DNA of 41,590 bases from Bythopirellula sp. (GTDB lineage Bacteria > Planctomycetota > Planctomycetia > Pirellulales > Lacipirellulaceae). Location of the stretch: the NCBI GenBank assembly GCA_028285205.1, contig JANQQA010000088.1, forward strand, positions 1 through 41,590, in the 5' to 3' direction. A program made the translations under genes and the position numbers. The number at the start of each line of letters is the position of its first letter. Within the stretch, counting starts at the first letter, position 1. The notes under the pieces are model-generated. The model worked only from the letters and a program-made list of their open reading frames with translations. It searched no databases and was not told where the DNA came from. Positions 19,235 to 28,143 of the stretch are shown here, piece by piece.

Positions 19235-19676
19235 GACTGCCTCAACCTCTAACCAACAAAATAAATCGGTGTGGAGCCGTCCTCACAACTCATCTGCGAG
19301 GGTCGACGACTTAGTAAAGCCATTCCCAGAGCGAACGAGTTCACAGACGGAAATGGTCGGGGCATGGACGGCCCCGTGACAAAGGGCGACCTACTGTCAC
19401 CCTATTTCTTGGCGGGACGATCTAGTATTCTGTCCTGGTAACTCCCTCGTGACTAGGGCAAAAGTGCAATTTCAAGACCCCTTCAGCGGTCGGAAAGTCG
19501 GGTGGTAGTGACCGAAAGGGTAGTCCGCTTGTCTACTTGAGTGAAGAGTGATTTTGCTCTGGAAAGTTCGTTCCAGGGCTGCTGAGCCGAGCTAATATGA
19601 AGTTTTCGCACAGAGCGTCCAGACGTGGGACACTTAGATCGGCGGTAAGTTCTTTTCTCACAGTCAGATAGGTGCC
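19235..19676. promoter_or_regulatory. divergent region between fusA and the CPBP protease gene
   Basis: About 440 nt with no convincing gene. It should contain promoters for both divergent genes and the fusA leader. A small hairpin (CGGGGC at 19358-19363 and GCCCCG at 19371-19376, 7-nt loop) is the only clear structure; it lacks a T-run on either side. Confidence 0.4.
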
Positions 19677-20615
19677 ATGGTCGAAGACGCTGCTTACTCC
19701 GAGGCAAACGGCGATCAGGCCCAGTCTGTACAGGCACCGCTGCCAGCCGGTTGGCTCTCGGAGCATCCCTGGGTGACCTTCTTACTGCCGTTCATCGTGT
19801 TCATGGCGGCCACCAGCTTCGAGCCGACCCCGCCGCCGCAGCTCGAATTCGAAGCAGAAGCGGTCGCAGACGACGAGTCGCAGAACGAAGCTGAGCCGTT
19901 CTTCGCGGAACACAGCGAGGGGTGGATCCCGGCGATCAACTACAGCTACTACCCGCACGTCTACACCGCCAAGATCGCACTGGTGCTGCTGACCATGTGC
20001 TTAGTTTGGCCGGGATACCGCACCTTTCCGCTGAAGGTTAGCGGTCTAGGCGTGGTTGTGGGTGTGGCCGGTGTGGTGCTTTGGATCGTGCTCTGTCACC
20101 TGCGACTCGAACCGGCGATCATCGGGCCGGTTGATCGTTTTCTCGGCAGTATCGTTGGGTTGCTACCTGGTTTGGGAGGTAAGGAGGAGCCTAGCATCGG
20201 ACTGATGGCGATGTTGGGTACCGGTGAGCGGAGTGCCTTCAACCCGCTGGAGCAATTGGCCGATACGCCGACGTGGGCCTACGCATTTCTGGTGATTCGG
20301 TTCATTGGGCTGGCGCTGGTCGTGCCTGTGATCGAGGAATTCTTCCTCCGCGGCTTCGTGATGCGATTCCTAATGACCGATAAGTGGTGGCAAGTGCCCT
20401 TTGGAAATGTGACTCGCGCGGCAGTGATCGCAGGTACCGCGGTTCCGATGCTGATGCACCCCGGCGAAATGCTGGCCTCGCTGGTGTGGTTCAGCATGGT
20501 CACCTGGCTGATGATCCGCACCCGCAACATCTGGGACTGCGTGGTCGCGCACGCGGTGACGAACTTTCTGCTCGGCGTATACGTGGTCGCATTCGACCAA
20601 TGGCAGTTGATGTAA
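19677..20615 (+). CDS. CPBP/CAAX-protease-related protein of the exosortase system
   Basis: 312 residues with several membrane helices. The abortive-infection/CAAX protease (CPBP) motifs are visible: E220-E221-x3-R225 (VIEEFFLRGF), H261 in LMHPGEM and H292-x3-N296 in AHAVTNFLLG. This arrangement fits the CAAX prenyl protease-related family that co-occurs with PEP-CTERM/exosortase systems. It is predicted to be an intramembrane glutamic-type protease; its substrate is unknown. An acidic, low-complexity stretch (about 55-80) separates the first helix from the rest. It lies 3 kb from a PEP-CTERM protein gene, supporting a role in surface-protein processing (inference). Confidence 0.82.
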   Translation: MVEDAAYSEANGDQAQSVQAPLPAGWLSEHPWVTFLLPFIVFMAATSFEPTPPPQLEFEAEAVADDESQNEAEPFFAEHSEGWIPAINYSYYPHVYTAKIALVLLTMCLVWPGYRTFPLKVSGLGVVVGVAGVVLWIVLCHLRLEPAIIGPVDRFLGSIVGLLPGLGGKEEPSIGLMAMLGTGERSAFNPLEQLADTPTWAYAFLVIRFIGLALVVPVIEEFFLRGFVMRFLMTDKWWQVPFGNVTRAAVIAGTAVPMLMHPGEMLASLVWFSMVTWLMIRTRNIWDCVVAHAVTNFLLGVYVVAFDQWQLM

Positions 20616-20643
20616 CTAAGGCCGTGGGCTTCGGCGCGTCCAC

Positions 20644-22200
20644 TCACTGATCCGTGGCTTCGTACGTCGCCTGCGCGACGTCGCCGATCGGCTCAGTGCG
20701 GAACGGTTGGTTCTCTTGGTACAACTGCAAGCGTGAGAGATACGCGACCTTCGTATTCTGAGGTGCCAAGTCCACCGCCTGTTGTACGGTGTCGACGGCT
20801 TCGTCGAACTTGCCGGCGCTGGCGAGCGCGGCGGCGAGCGTATCGAGTGCGACGTGCCGCTCGCCGTAGCTGTACTCGAGTGCTTGCTGGGCACCCAGGA
20901 CCGCGTTGTCAGGATCGCGAAACGCTTCGTCGGGGCAAGTCGCTAACAACCAGGCACCGTTGCGATACGCATGGCCGAATTCAGGATCGAGTTCGATCGT
21001 CCGTGCATAGTCGGCAAGGGCGTCGCCGTACCTGCCCATGTCGGCTTGCAGGTCGCCACGGCTGCAGATGATGTCCGGACTGTTTGGTTCGATTTCGATG
21101 GCGGCTGAGAGGTGCTCAAGAGCAGTTCCCCATTCGCCCAGCATGTGATACACGCGCCCTAAACCAACGTGGGCCGTGGCAAACTGTTCGTCCAGTTCAA
21201 TGGCACGCCGATAGTCCTTGATCGCCGAGTCCAGATCTTTCGCTTGCACGTACAGCGTTGCACGGTTGGCGAAAGCCTTGGCGTATTTCGGGTTGATCTG
21301 AATGACGGTGCTGAAGTCGTCGAAGGCTTCGGCGAATGCGCCGTCTTGCGCGAACGAGACGCCCCGATTATGAAGCGCCCGCCAATGGCGTGGGTTGAAC
21401 TCCAACGATGCTTGGAAGTCAGCGTTGGCCAAGTCTTTCTCGCCAGCATCGGCCCGCAGTTGGCCGCGACGATTTAGCGACCAAGCGGCAAGTTTGCTGG
21501 CAAAGCGGCGTTGGTCGCCCTTCAGCCGGTGACGCAGTGCCTCGCTGCACCATCGGGCGATGGTGGTGTACTCAGCGCCGGTGCTCGCGGTGGTGGACAA
21601 CTTGTAAGCCTCGATGAGCAGTTCCTCAGGTGTCGTCGGCTCCGGTTTGGTCGGCGCTGCTTTGGGCGGTGCTGGGGAATTCAGCACTGGCTCATCGTGC
21701 ACGGCGACGGCAATGTCGCCGGGTTGGTCGCGCTGGGCGGTCGATGCAACGGGTTCGATTGCGCTTGCCGGCTGGACCGCAGCCGCGTGTCCAACGGCTG
21801 GTTGGTCGAGTGGCTTCAGAGGCTGCTGATTGGACGTGGGCCGCACAGCCGTGGGCTGCGTGCTCAATTGGCTGAGAGCACTCACCACTTTCAAATCTCC
21901 GCGAACCTGCGGTCTCGCTTGCGGCTGCCCTGCTTTCGGTGGCACGAAAGTCGCGGCTTTTCTGGCGGGGGCTGGCTCGTCATCGACAATGACGATGGTA
22001 CCACCGACCGACTTGGGTGCTTGCGGCGGCTGACTCGGCGTATCGTCGGTGATAAAGACCGCCGATGTCTCCGAGGTATCCGAGGCAAAGACGACCTCCG
22101 CCATCGCCGATCGGCATTGGCTTCCCAGCATTGCCAGCACTAGTGACCCGAAGATTAGCGTGCGGGTGCAAGCAGATTGCGTGTTGAGTTTGACGTCCAT
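20644..22200 (-). CDS. exported tetratricopeptide repeat protein
   Basis: 518 residues. A signal peptide is visible (TLIFGSLVLAMLGSQCRSAMA, cleavage near residue 34). Residues 40-190 are low-complexity, Pro/Ala/Gln-rich linker. Residues about 195-500 contain consecutive TPR units, with recognisable signatures such as AKAFANRATLYVQAKDLDSAIKD and ATAHVGLGRVYHMLGEWGTAL. TPR domains scaffold protein complexes; this one is outside the cytoplasm. It converges with the CPBP gene (28 nt apart) and is divergent from the PEP-CTERM gene. No enzymatic motif is seen. Confidence 0.85.
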   Translation of the reverse strand: MDVKLNTQSACTRTLIFGSLVLAMLGSQCRSAMAEVVFASDTSETSAVFITDDTPSQPPQAPKSVGGTIVIVDDEPAPARKAATFVPPKAGQPQARPQVRGDLKVVSALSQLSTQPTAVRPTSNQQPLKPLDQPAVGHAAAVQPASAIEPVASTAQRDQPGDIAVAVHDEPVLNSPAPPKAAPTKPEPTTPEELLIEAYKLSTTASTGAEYTTIARWCSEALRHRLKGDQRRFASKLAAWSLNRRGQLRADAGEKDLANADFQASLEFNPRHWRALHNRGVSFAQDGAFAEAFDDFSTVIQINPKYAKAFANRATLYVQAKDLDSAIKDYRRAIELDEQFATAHVGLGRVYHMLGEWGTALEHLSAAIEIEPNSPDIICSRGDLQADMGRYGDALADYARTIELDPEFGHAYRNGAWLLATCPDEAFRDPDNAVLGAQQALEYSYGERHVALDTLAAALASAGKFDEAVDTVQQAVDLAPQNTKVAYLSRLQLYQENQPFRTEPIGDVAQATYEATDQ

Positions 22201-22587
22201 GTTTCAATTGGTCCGAAGAAAAGTCGACTGGGCGAATGATGAGCAATGGGTGCTGGCGCAGAAAAATCCGCGCCTCGGTGCTTGGTATCGGCCACGGCGG
22301 AGAAGTCGCTGTAATCGATTTGGTCAGAACGATCGGAAAAGCCAGCCCAGAGCGCCAGGCAGGTGCTAGCAGGTGCTAGCAGTTGGGAGCGATCCTTCGC
22401 CCCGCTGTCATCCGAGCAAACTCCGCTCGACCTAGAAAACTAGTGATTCCGTTGACGGCTGTCATGCTGTCGGTGGTGCTGTTGATCTCTTCTGTGAGGC
22501 CCTTTGTCGAGGATCGTTTCGCCCGCGTCGGACGGGCGCCTCGGCTCGCAGGGTTGGACGAAACCCGTTTTCACAGGAGACAGAGTC
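22201..22587. promoter_or_regulatory. divergent region between TPR gene and PEP-CTERM gene
   Basis: About 390 nt without a gene, bearing the two divergent promoters by arrangement. It contains an exact tandem 10-mer, AGGTGCTAGC, at 22361-22370 and 22371-22380. An AGGAGA ribosome binding site at 22575-22580 precedes the PEP-CTERM start by 7 nt. Confidence 0.45.
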
Positions 22588-25500
22588 ATGAGCAAGCTCC
22601 CCTTCCTTCGCCGTCTCACACGTGCCGCGTTGGCGGTCGCTGTTGGTGTTGCTGCCGCAACGCCACCCGCGTCGCTTCACGCTGCAACCTTTACCTACAT
22701 TGGGCCGAACAACGGTTTTTGGTTCACGCCCAGCAACTGGGGCAACAATCCTCCGCCGTTTGCTGTACCGCCTCCGGGACCAGGAGACTTCGCGCGAATC
22801 ACCAGCAACCGCGACGTCATTCTCGACGGCAACGTCAACGATCTGGGTGAGCTACTGCTATCAAATCACGGCGACCTGCTCACCAACGACTTCCGTCTGG
22901 AAGTGACCAACAATGCTGGCACGGCAGAAGCCAACATTGTTGGCACCGGTGTGATGGGCAACAACACCGAGCTGTTTGCTCAATCCAACGGTTTTCTCGA
23001 TGCGGTGCGTGCTGACATTCTCAATCTCAGCAACGGTGCGGAAATGGATCTGATCGGTGATGCCCGTGTAAGGATCATGCGTCGACTGGATGTTGATGGG
23101 CTGAGCCTGGTCAATGGGAACGGGATCATCCGCTTTGACGACGCACACAATGTTACCGGCAAGCGATTCGACAACGAGGGCGTTATTCGTCCCGACGGTA
23201 ACGATCGCATTACGTTAATCGCCGAAAGCGGCACAATCGACCTCGATGGGTCCAACGGCACCGGCGACATCGATCTGTCGGCAGTTGGTTCCGAGCTGGT
23301 CGTCAGTGGCCCGCTGTCGGACGCGATCAGTTCTTCCGTTGAGATGGTGCGCGACAGCTTGCTCTCGGTGAATGAAGCGTGGAGTTTTGGTTCGGCAGGT
23401 GGTGCGGCGGCGACTATCGATATTAGTGCTGGGCCCGGAACCGCGACCATCTCTGGTGGGCCGCTCACGTTCGGTGGTTATGACACGAACGATACTTTAC
23501 TGACGGCCGCCAATTTGAATGTCAACGTGGGTACCGGTCACATCGATACTGACGTCACGTTTTGGTCAGCGACCGACGTGAACATCGCCGACGGCGCTGT
23601 CTTGCGCCTTGGCGACAATGCTACTTTCCGAGGCGGCAGCTACACCGGCGCTGGAACACTCATACCGGCTGCGCAGAACCATGTTCATACTCCCACGACG
23701 ATCGACGTCGATACGATTGACTTCGACGCAGGCGATTGGACGATCGGTGAAGACCTCGTGCTCAACGTCGAACGACTCGACACGACGTTGACGCTCCACG
23801 AGGGCCTGCTGCTGGATAACTACTTCGATAGTCACACGATCCGCGTCGACGCGAACGACATCGGGCCACAGGGCCGGCTGGAAGTCAATCTGAACCCGCC
23901 AGGCCTGGCCGGTCAAAACTACTGGGCGCTGGGTAGCTCCGCGACACTCGATCTGAACGGCACGAACGCGCCGTTTGCCGCCTCACCGATGCTGGCTGGT
24001 TCGCCATTGCACGTCTACGGCGATATGGATGTTGAGCGGAACGTCCGCGTGTCGGCACCGCTGAACGTACGTGAGGGCGGACAAGTCAACTTGATCGGTG
24101 CCGACGCCGAACTGACGCTCGAAGCAGACGCGCAGATGAGCGGTGGCTCGATCGTTGGTGCAGGGGATTTGCGTAGCACCAGCGCGACGTTAAGTGGACA
24201 TGGTCACGTCGTGACGGATGTCAATTTCTCCAACACGTCTGAAATTTGGGCAGACAACGGCCTCCTACGGTTGGCCGGCAACTTGGATGACCTTGGCGCC
24301 TACATCGGCACAGCCGACGACGATGGCGTGCTGCAGATCGAAGACTCGAACTTCCACACCGACATTGTCGGCGAAGTGCGTCTCAACGGCGGTGCCTGGA
24401 TCGATGGACCCGGCATGTCGTTCGTGCAGAACGTCGGCAACGGCACGATCCGCGGACACGGCTCGATCAACGTCGAGAGCATCAACAACCACAGCACGAT
24501 CGCGGCCGAGGGTGGCACGCTGGAGATCCATGATCGCCTCGATTGGGATGGAAGTTCCGTCGGAGCGCTGGGCAACGAGGGGGATGGCGTTCTCTCCGCT
24601 CGACTCGGCAATCTGGTCGTCCGTCAAATGTATCAAGGCCCGTCTTTCGTTGGGACGATCGCGACTGCCGGGAATCACTCGTTCACGTACGATTCGGGTG
24701 CGGCCAGCGATACGATCCTGTTTGACGATCCCACCGGCGACGATGATGCCGGCAACGACCGCGGCCGACTGTACATGGTTGGCGGGGCGCTCGTGACCGA
24801 CCGCGTGCTTCATGAGGGCGAGTTTGTCATTCAGCAAGCACCATCGACGATTGAAGCCACGCAGATTGTGTTCCGCAACGAGGGATCGACACAGATCGAA
24901 TCGGAGCTTCGCTTGGCCACCAGCGGAGTGCTTCCCGGCACTTACGGCACCGTCATCTCGAGCGGGGCTTCGTTCTCGGGAGCTGGCAGCTTGGTGAATA
25001 CGAGTTCGTCGCCGCTGGAAATCATCGAAGGTGCCGACTTGGACACCGACCTGATTAACGAAGGCGTGCTGAACATCGGGACCACGCTCAACGGTTTCGG
25101 CTGGGACAACACCGCGGGGATCGAGTTGCGTTCGTTCGAGCAATCCGCCAGCGGTGATGTGGTGTTCGAGCTGGAAGGAATCGCTTTGGATGAATTCGAC
25201 CGCCTCGACGCGAGCGATGCGGCAGTGCTCAGCGGCGACTTGATTGTCGACGTGATTAACGGTTTCTCGCCACTGGCGGGAGAGACGTTCGAGATCATCA
25301 CTGCAGGTGGCGATGGCGTGATGGGTATGTTCGACTCGATCATGAGCTCGGGTCTCACCGGCGATTTGTACATCGAGGCGTTGTACAATCCCAACAACGT
25401 GATGCTGCAGGTCTCGACGCCCTACTCCGCCGACTTCGATATGGACGGCGATGTCGACCACGAAGACCTGGATGCGTGGCAGAACTCGAAAGATCGCCAA

Positions 25501-25671
25501 GGCAGCGGCTTCAACTTCCTAGAGTGGCAACAGCAACTGGGTAGCGGGACCGGCAAGGTCGCTGAGTTCGCGGCGGTTCCTGAGCCCTCGACGATTGCTC
25601 TGATGCTTGTTTCGACGGCAAGCATGCTGCTTCGTCGCGGCAAGTCAGCTAGCGCAGTAAAGCAGGCTTGA
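22588..25671 (+). CDS. giant PEP-CTERM surface protein with dockerin-like segment
   Basis: 1027 residues from the ATG at 22588, chosen for its AGGAGA ribosome binding site and signal peptide (about 1-33, cleavage after SLHA); the frame is open further upstream. The body is a repetitive beta-rich, Asn/Gly/Asp-rich polypeptide consistent with a beta-solenoid, opening with the FTPSNWGNN motif common to such proteins. Near residues 945-985 is a dockerin-like calcium loop, DFDMDGDVDHEDL, ending FNFLEWQQQLG. The last 31 residues are a PEP-CTERM sorting signal: VPEPSTIALML, hydrophobic helix, then LLRRGK. Exosortase would cleave it and anchor or release it at the surface. A strong terminator follows. 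No enzyme domain was recognised. Confidence 0.9.
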   Translation: MSKLPFLRRLTRAALAVAVGVAAATPPASLHAATFTYIGPNNGFWFTPSNWGNNPPPFAVPPPGPGDFARITSNRDVILDGNVNDLGELLLSNHGDLLTNDFRLEVTNNAGTAEANIVGTGVMGNNTELFAQSNGFLDAVRADILNLSNGAEMDLIGDARVRIMRRLDVDGLSLVNGNGIIRFDDAHNVTGKRFDNEGVIRPDGNDRITLIAESGTIDLDGSNGTGDIDLSAVGSELVVSGPLSDAISSSVEMVRDSLLSVNEAWSFGSAGGAAATIDISAGPGTATISGGPLTFGGYDTNDTLLTAANLNVNVGTGHIDTDVTFWSATDVNIADGAVLRLGDNATFRGGSYTGAGTLIPAAQNHVHTPTTIDVDTIDFDAGDWTIGEDLVLNVERLDTTLTLHEGLLLDNYFDSHTIRVDANDIGPQGRLEVNLNPPGLAGQNYWALGSSATLDLNGTNAPFAASPMLAGSPLHVYGDMDVERNVRVSAPLNVREGGQVNLIGADAELTLEADAQMSGGSIVGAGDLRSTSATLSGHGHVVTDVNFSNTSEIWADNGLLRLAGNLDDLGAYIGTADDDGVLQIEDSNFHTDIVGEVRLNGGAWIDGPGMSFVQNVGNGTIRGHGSINVESINNHSTIAAEGGTLEIHDRLDWDGSSVGALGNEGDGVLSARLGNLVVRQMYQGPSFVGTIATAGNHSFTYDSGAASDTILFDDPTGDDDAGNDRGRLYMVGGALVTDRVLHEGEFVIQQAPSTIEATQIVFRNEGSTQIESELRLATSGVLPGTYGTVISSGASFSGAGSLVNTSSSPLEIIEGADLDTDLINEGVLNIGTTLNGFGWDNTAGIELRSFEQSASGDVVFELEGIALDEFDRLDASDAAVLSGDLIVDVINGFSPLAGETFEIITAGGDGVMGMFDSIMSSGLTGDLYIEALYNPNNVMLQVSTPYSADFDMDGDVDHEDLDAWQNSKDRQGSGFNFLEWQQQLGSGTGKVAEFAAVPEPSTIALMLVSTASMLLRRGKSASAVKQA

Positions 25672-25704
25672 AACCCAGTATGAACGAAGCGTTGCGGTTG
25701 GGTG

Positions 25705-25740
25705 CCTCCCAAGAACCAGTGCGTTCTTGGGAGGTTTTTT
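25705..25740 (+). terminator. intrinsic terminator of the PEP-CTERM gene
   Basis: 12-bp perfect stem (CCTCCCAAGAAC and GTTCTTGGGAGG), 6-nt loop, then six T residues, 33 nt after the stop codon. Confidence 0.93.
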
Positions 25741-25765
25741 GTTATCCATCGACGATGCCACTGTG

Positions 25766-26353
25766 CTACCGAGCGGCCTCACGAATGACCTTTAGCAGTG
25801 CCTCGGGTTTGTGCCGATCGCGGTAACCTTCGATAAACAGCTCGGCGAGCACTTTACGATCTTTGCCGATCAAGTACGTACCCGGGTGTGGCAGGCCCTT
25901 GCGGTTATGGATGCCGTATGCCTTGATCGTACGACTACCAGGATCCGCTAACAGCGGAAATTTCACCCCCGACGTATCGGTGAATTTCTTCAGCACCTCC
26001 GTCGAGTCGTAGCTGACACCAACCAGCAAGGTGCGCGTGGCGGTGATCTTCGCCAAACTCTTTTGCAGTTCGACCAACTGCTTGCGGCAGAACGGTCACC
26101 AATCAGCCGAGCGATAAAACACCAGTGCGACTTGGTCGTGCTCCTTGAGCAATCCGTCCAACGAATGCTCAACTTGGTTTTGGTCCTGCAGCCGAAAGTT
26201 CGGAGCAGTCTCACCTACGGCCAAACGCTTTTCGCGTTCCGACGGCGCTTTGTCCGCCGCAGGCGCCTCTGGCTTCGCTTCCTGCGCCCAAGCACTGAGC
26301 CCCAGCAAGACATTGAGGGCGAGAGTCAGAGCGATCGTGGCAAGTTGGCGCAT
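25766..26353 (-). CDS. exported redoxin/peroxiredoxin-like selenoprotein (UGA = Sec86)
   Basis: One 195-residue frame interrupted by a single in-frame UGA at 26096-26098. The ATG at 26353 has AGGAG 9 nt upstream. Residues 1-24 are a signal peptide (LNVLLGLSAWAQ). The thioredoxin-fold AhpC/TSA domain follows (VGETAPNFRLQDQNQ, VALVFYRSADW), then U86-P-F-C89 and RKQLVELQ, and later HPGTYLIGKD. In relatives this site is SADWCxxC, so UGA replaces the catalytic first Cys exactly. A SECIS-like hairpin lies just downstream. Sequence on both sides of the UGA is intact, with the same domain continuing in frame. The alternative is a Cys-to-stop nonsense mutation (TGC to TGA). It lies 102 nt downstream of the sulfatase on the same strand. 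Confidence 0.8.
26065..26081 (-). promoter_or_regulatory. putative bacterial SECIS element
   Basis: Minus-strand RNA folds as GCAGUU, loop GGUCG, AACUGC: a perfect 6-bp stem with a 5-nt loop. The stem starts at +15 after the UGA and the loop Gs are at +21 and +22. Bacterial SECIS elements require a short stem whose loop begins with G within about 16-37 nt of the UGA; E. coli fdhF has a GGUC loop at nearly the same distance. Confidence 0.75.
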
Positions 26354-26455
26354 GGCGAGTTTCTCCTGGTGCTGGTCGGATACGATTATAGTCGACTGCG
26401 GCGGCGGGAAGTCAAGCTGTAACTCTGTGCGTACCGTAGCGATCGGCGGAATCCC

Positions 26456-27802
26456 TTAGCGGGCATTCGCACCTGGTGCGAGTTTGTCGTCGCCCTCGAT
26501 CGATTGCATGAGCTCACGTAATTCGGCGACCTTCTCGGGTTGCGCTGCTGCCAGATTGGTTCGTTCCCCCAGATCGGCTTCGAGGTCGAAGAGTTCCTCG
26601 GCTTGCGGTCGAGCCTCGTCAACGGCGTACCCGTGAAAATGGGCGTCGGCTTTCAGGTACTTCCACTTGCCTTGTCGCACGCCGGCGTCGTGAAAGTAGA
26701 AGTGCTCGCGTCCCGTGTCGCGTTGGCCGAGCAACAAGTCTGTCTGATCGATGCCGTCGATCCGTCGATCGGTCGGCACGGCGAACCCCGTCAGGTTTGC
26801 GAACGTCGGCAAGAAGTCGATCGTCGCGAAGATCGCATCGCTCATCCGACCGGCCGGCACCTTGCCCGGCCATCGGACCAGGCACGGCACGCGATAACCG
26901 GCTTCGTAACAGGATCCCTTACCGTTGCGGAGCGGACCCGCTTCTCCCCAGAAGACCGATCCCGGCGGATGCCCCAGCTTGTTGTCGGTGTAACGCGGTT
27001 GATTCCAGGGGCCGTTGTCGCTGGTGTAGAGGATCAGCGTGTTCTCTTTGAGATCGAGTTCGTCGATCGCGTCCAGCAGACGGCCTGTCTCGAAGTCGAA
27101 CTCTTCGACCACATCGCCATACAGATCGCCGTCCGACGTGCCGCGAAAGCGATCGGAGGCATCGATGATCGTGTGCATCATCGTGTGCGCGACGTACAGC
27201 ACAAATGGCTTTTCGGGGTCGCGCTCATTCCGCAAATAGTCGATGGCTTTGTCGGTGTACAACTTGGTCAGACTGCCCATGTCGGTGGTGGAGCCCGCCT
27301 CTTCGTTGTTCTCATGAAAAACGACTTTGCCATCGTCGTTCGCACCCAAGGTACCGAAGTAGTAGTCAAACCCTTGGGCATTTGGCATGCGCTCGATGAT
27401 GGCTTTCCGATTCGAGACATCCCACTTCCCGATGCAGGCGGTTTGATATCCTGACTCACGCATCAACTCGGCGAAGGTGATTTCCGAGGCCGGCATGCCC
27501 CACCCCTGACTTCGAATCGGCTGTCGCCCGGTCAACAGTGCCGACCGCGAAGGCCCACACACCGTCTGCGCATAAAACGATGTGAATTGCGTTCCTTCTG
27601 CGGCTAATTGATCGAGTCGCGGCGTTTTGTTTTTTGTGTTCCCATAGCAGCCTAAGTCTGCATACCCCTGATCGTCGGTAAACACGATGAGGATGTTCGG
27701 TCGCTCGGCTGCAGCAACGATCGAATCGCAACAGACAGACGTCACGAGAAACGCGCAGACGCAGGGTTGGACCGCCAACAGGAGTGCCGATTTCGAGTGC
27801 AT
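26456..27802 (-). CDS. exported type I sulfatase
   Basis: 448 residues from the ATG at 27802, which has an AAGGAG ribosome binding site 7 nt upstream; the frame extends further without one. A signal peptide occupies about 1-32. The family opening RPNILIVFTDDQGYADLG provides metal ligands D43 and D44. The formylglycine motif is C82-GPSR (VCGPSRSALLTGR), so C82 must be converted to formylglycine by an FGE maturase. Further motifs: GKWDVS (normally GKWHLG), YTSDNGPW and the KWKYL C-terminal segment. Planctomycetes carry many such enzymes for sulfated marine polysaccharides; the exact substrate is unknown. The redoxin gene follows on the same strand. Confidence 0.92.
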   Translation of the reverse strand: MHSKSALLLAVQPCVCAFLVTSVCCDSIVAAAERPNILIVFTDDQGYADLGCYGNTKNKTPRLDQLAAEGTQFTSFYAQTVCGPSRSALLTGRQPIRSQGWGMPASEITFAELMRESGYQTACIGKWDVSNRKAIIERMPNAQGFDYYFGTLGANDDGKVVFHENNEEAGSTTDMGSLTKLYTDKAIDYLRNERDPEKPFVLYVAHTMMHTIIDASDRFRGTSDGDLYGDVVEEFDFETGRLLDAIDELDLKENTLILYTSDNGPWNQPRYTDNKLGHPPGSVFWGEAGPLRNGKGSCYEAGYRVPCLVRWPGKVPAGRMSDAIFATIDFLPTFANLTGFAVPTDRRIDGIDQTDLLLGQRDTGREHFYFHDAGVRQGKWKYLKADAHFHGYAVDEARPQAEELFDLEADLGERTNLAAAQPEKVAELRELMQSIEGDDKLAPGANAR

Positions 27803-28143
27803 AAGGATGCTCCTTTCCACGCCTGACGCGGAACCGAAAAGATGCTTCATGAGATGACTGGCGTGAGCGAGCACCTAGCTTAGCAGATTTCGCGTTCCCA
27901 TGTCGCTCAGCCACATGGTTGCGAATTTTGGCCGGCAAGATCGGCATATTCCATCCAAGGTGACTTGGCATCACGAGGCAGACCCCGTCAGTTTCGATTT
28001 TTGCACAGCAAGGCAGTGAAAGATCGCAGAGATCGAACAAAATCATAGGTAACAATTGAAGGATGGCTTCTCGTGCTCGCATTCGTGAAAGCGGAAGCCA
28101 TTGCGCCATCGCGGGCGCTGCTACTTCGTCAACAAAGGCCGCC

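Noticed and set aside
22361..22380. Tandem 10-mer AGGTGCTAGC, considered as a CRISPR or satellite
   Set aside because: Only two copies and no spacers; likely a chance duplication. No CRISPR array is present in the window.
24265..25500. 411-residue open frame antisense to the PEP-CTERM gene
   Set aside because: Fully contained in a well supported gene with signal peptide, sorting signal and terminator; the translation is His/Arg/Val-rich shadow sequence.
26077..26098. Split of the redoxin into two genes (25766-26077 and 26096-26353)
   Set aside because: The downstream piece would begin at a TTG in the middle of the thioredoxin fold with no ribosome binding site. Both pieces are one domain in the same frame, and the stop falls on the catalytic Cys codon.
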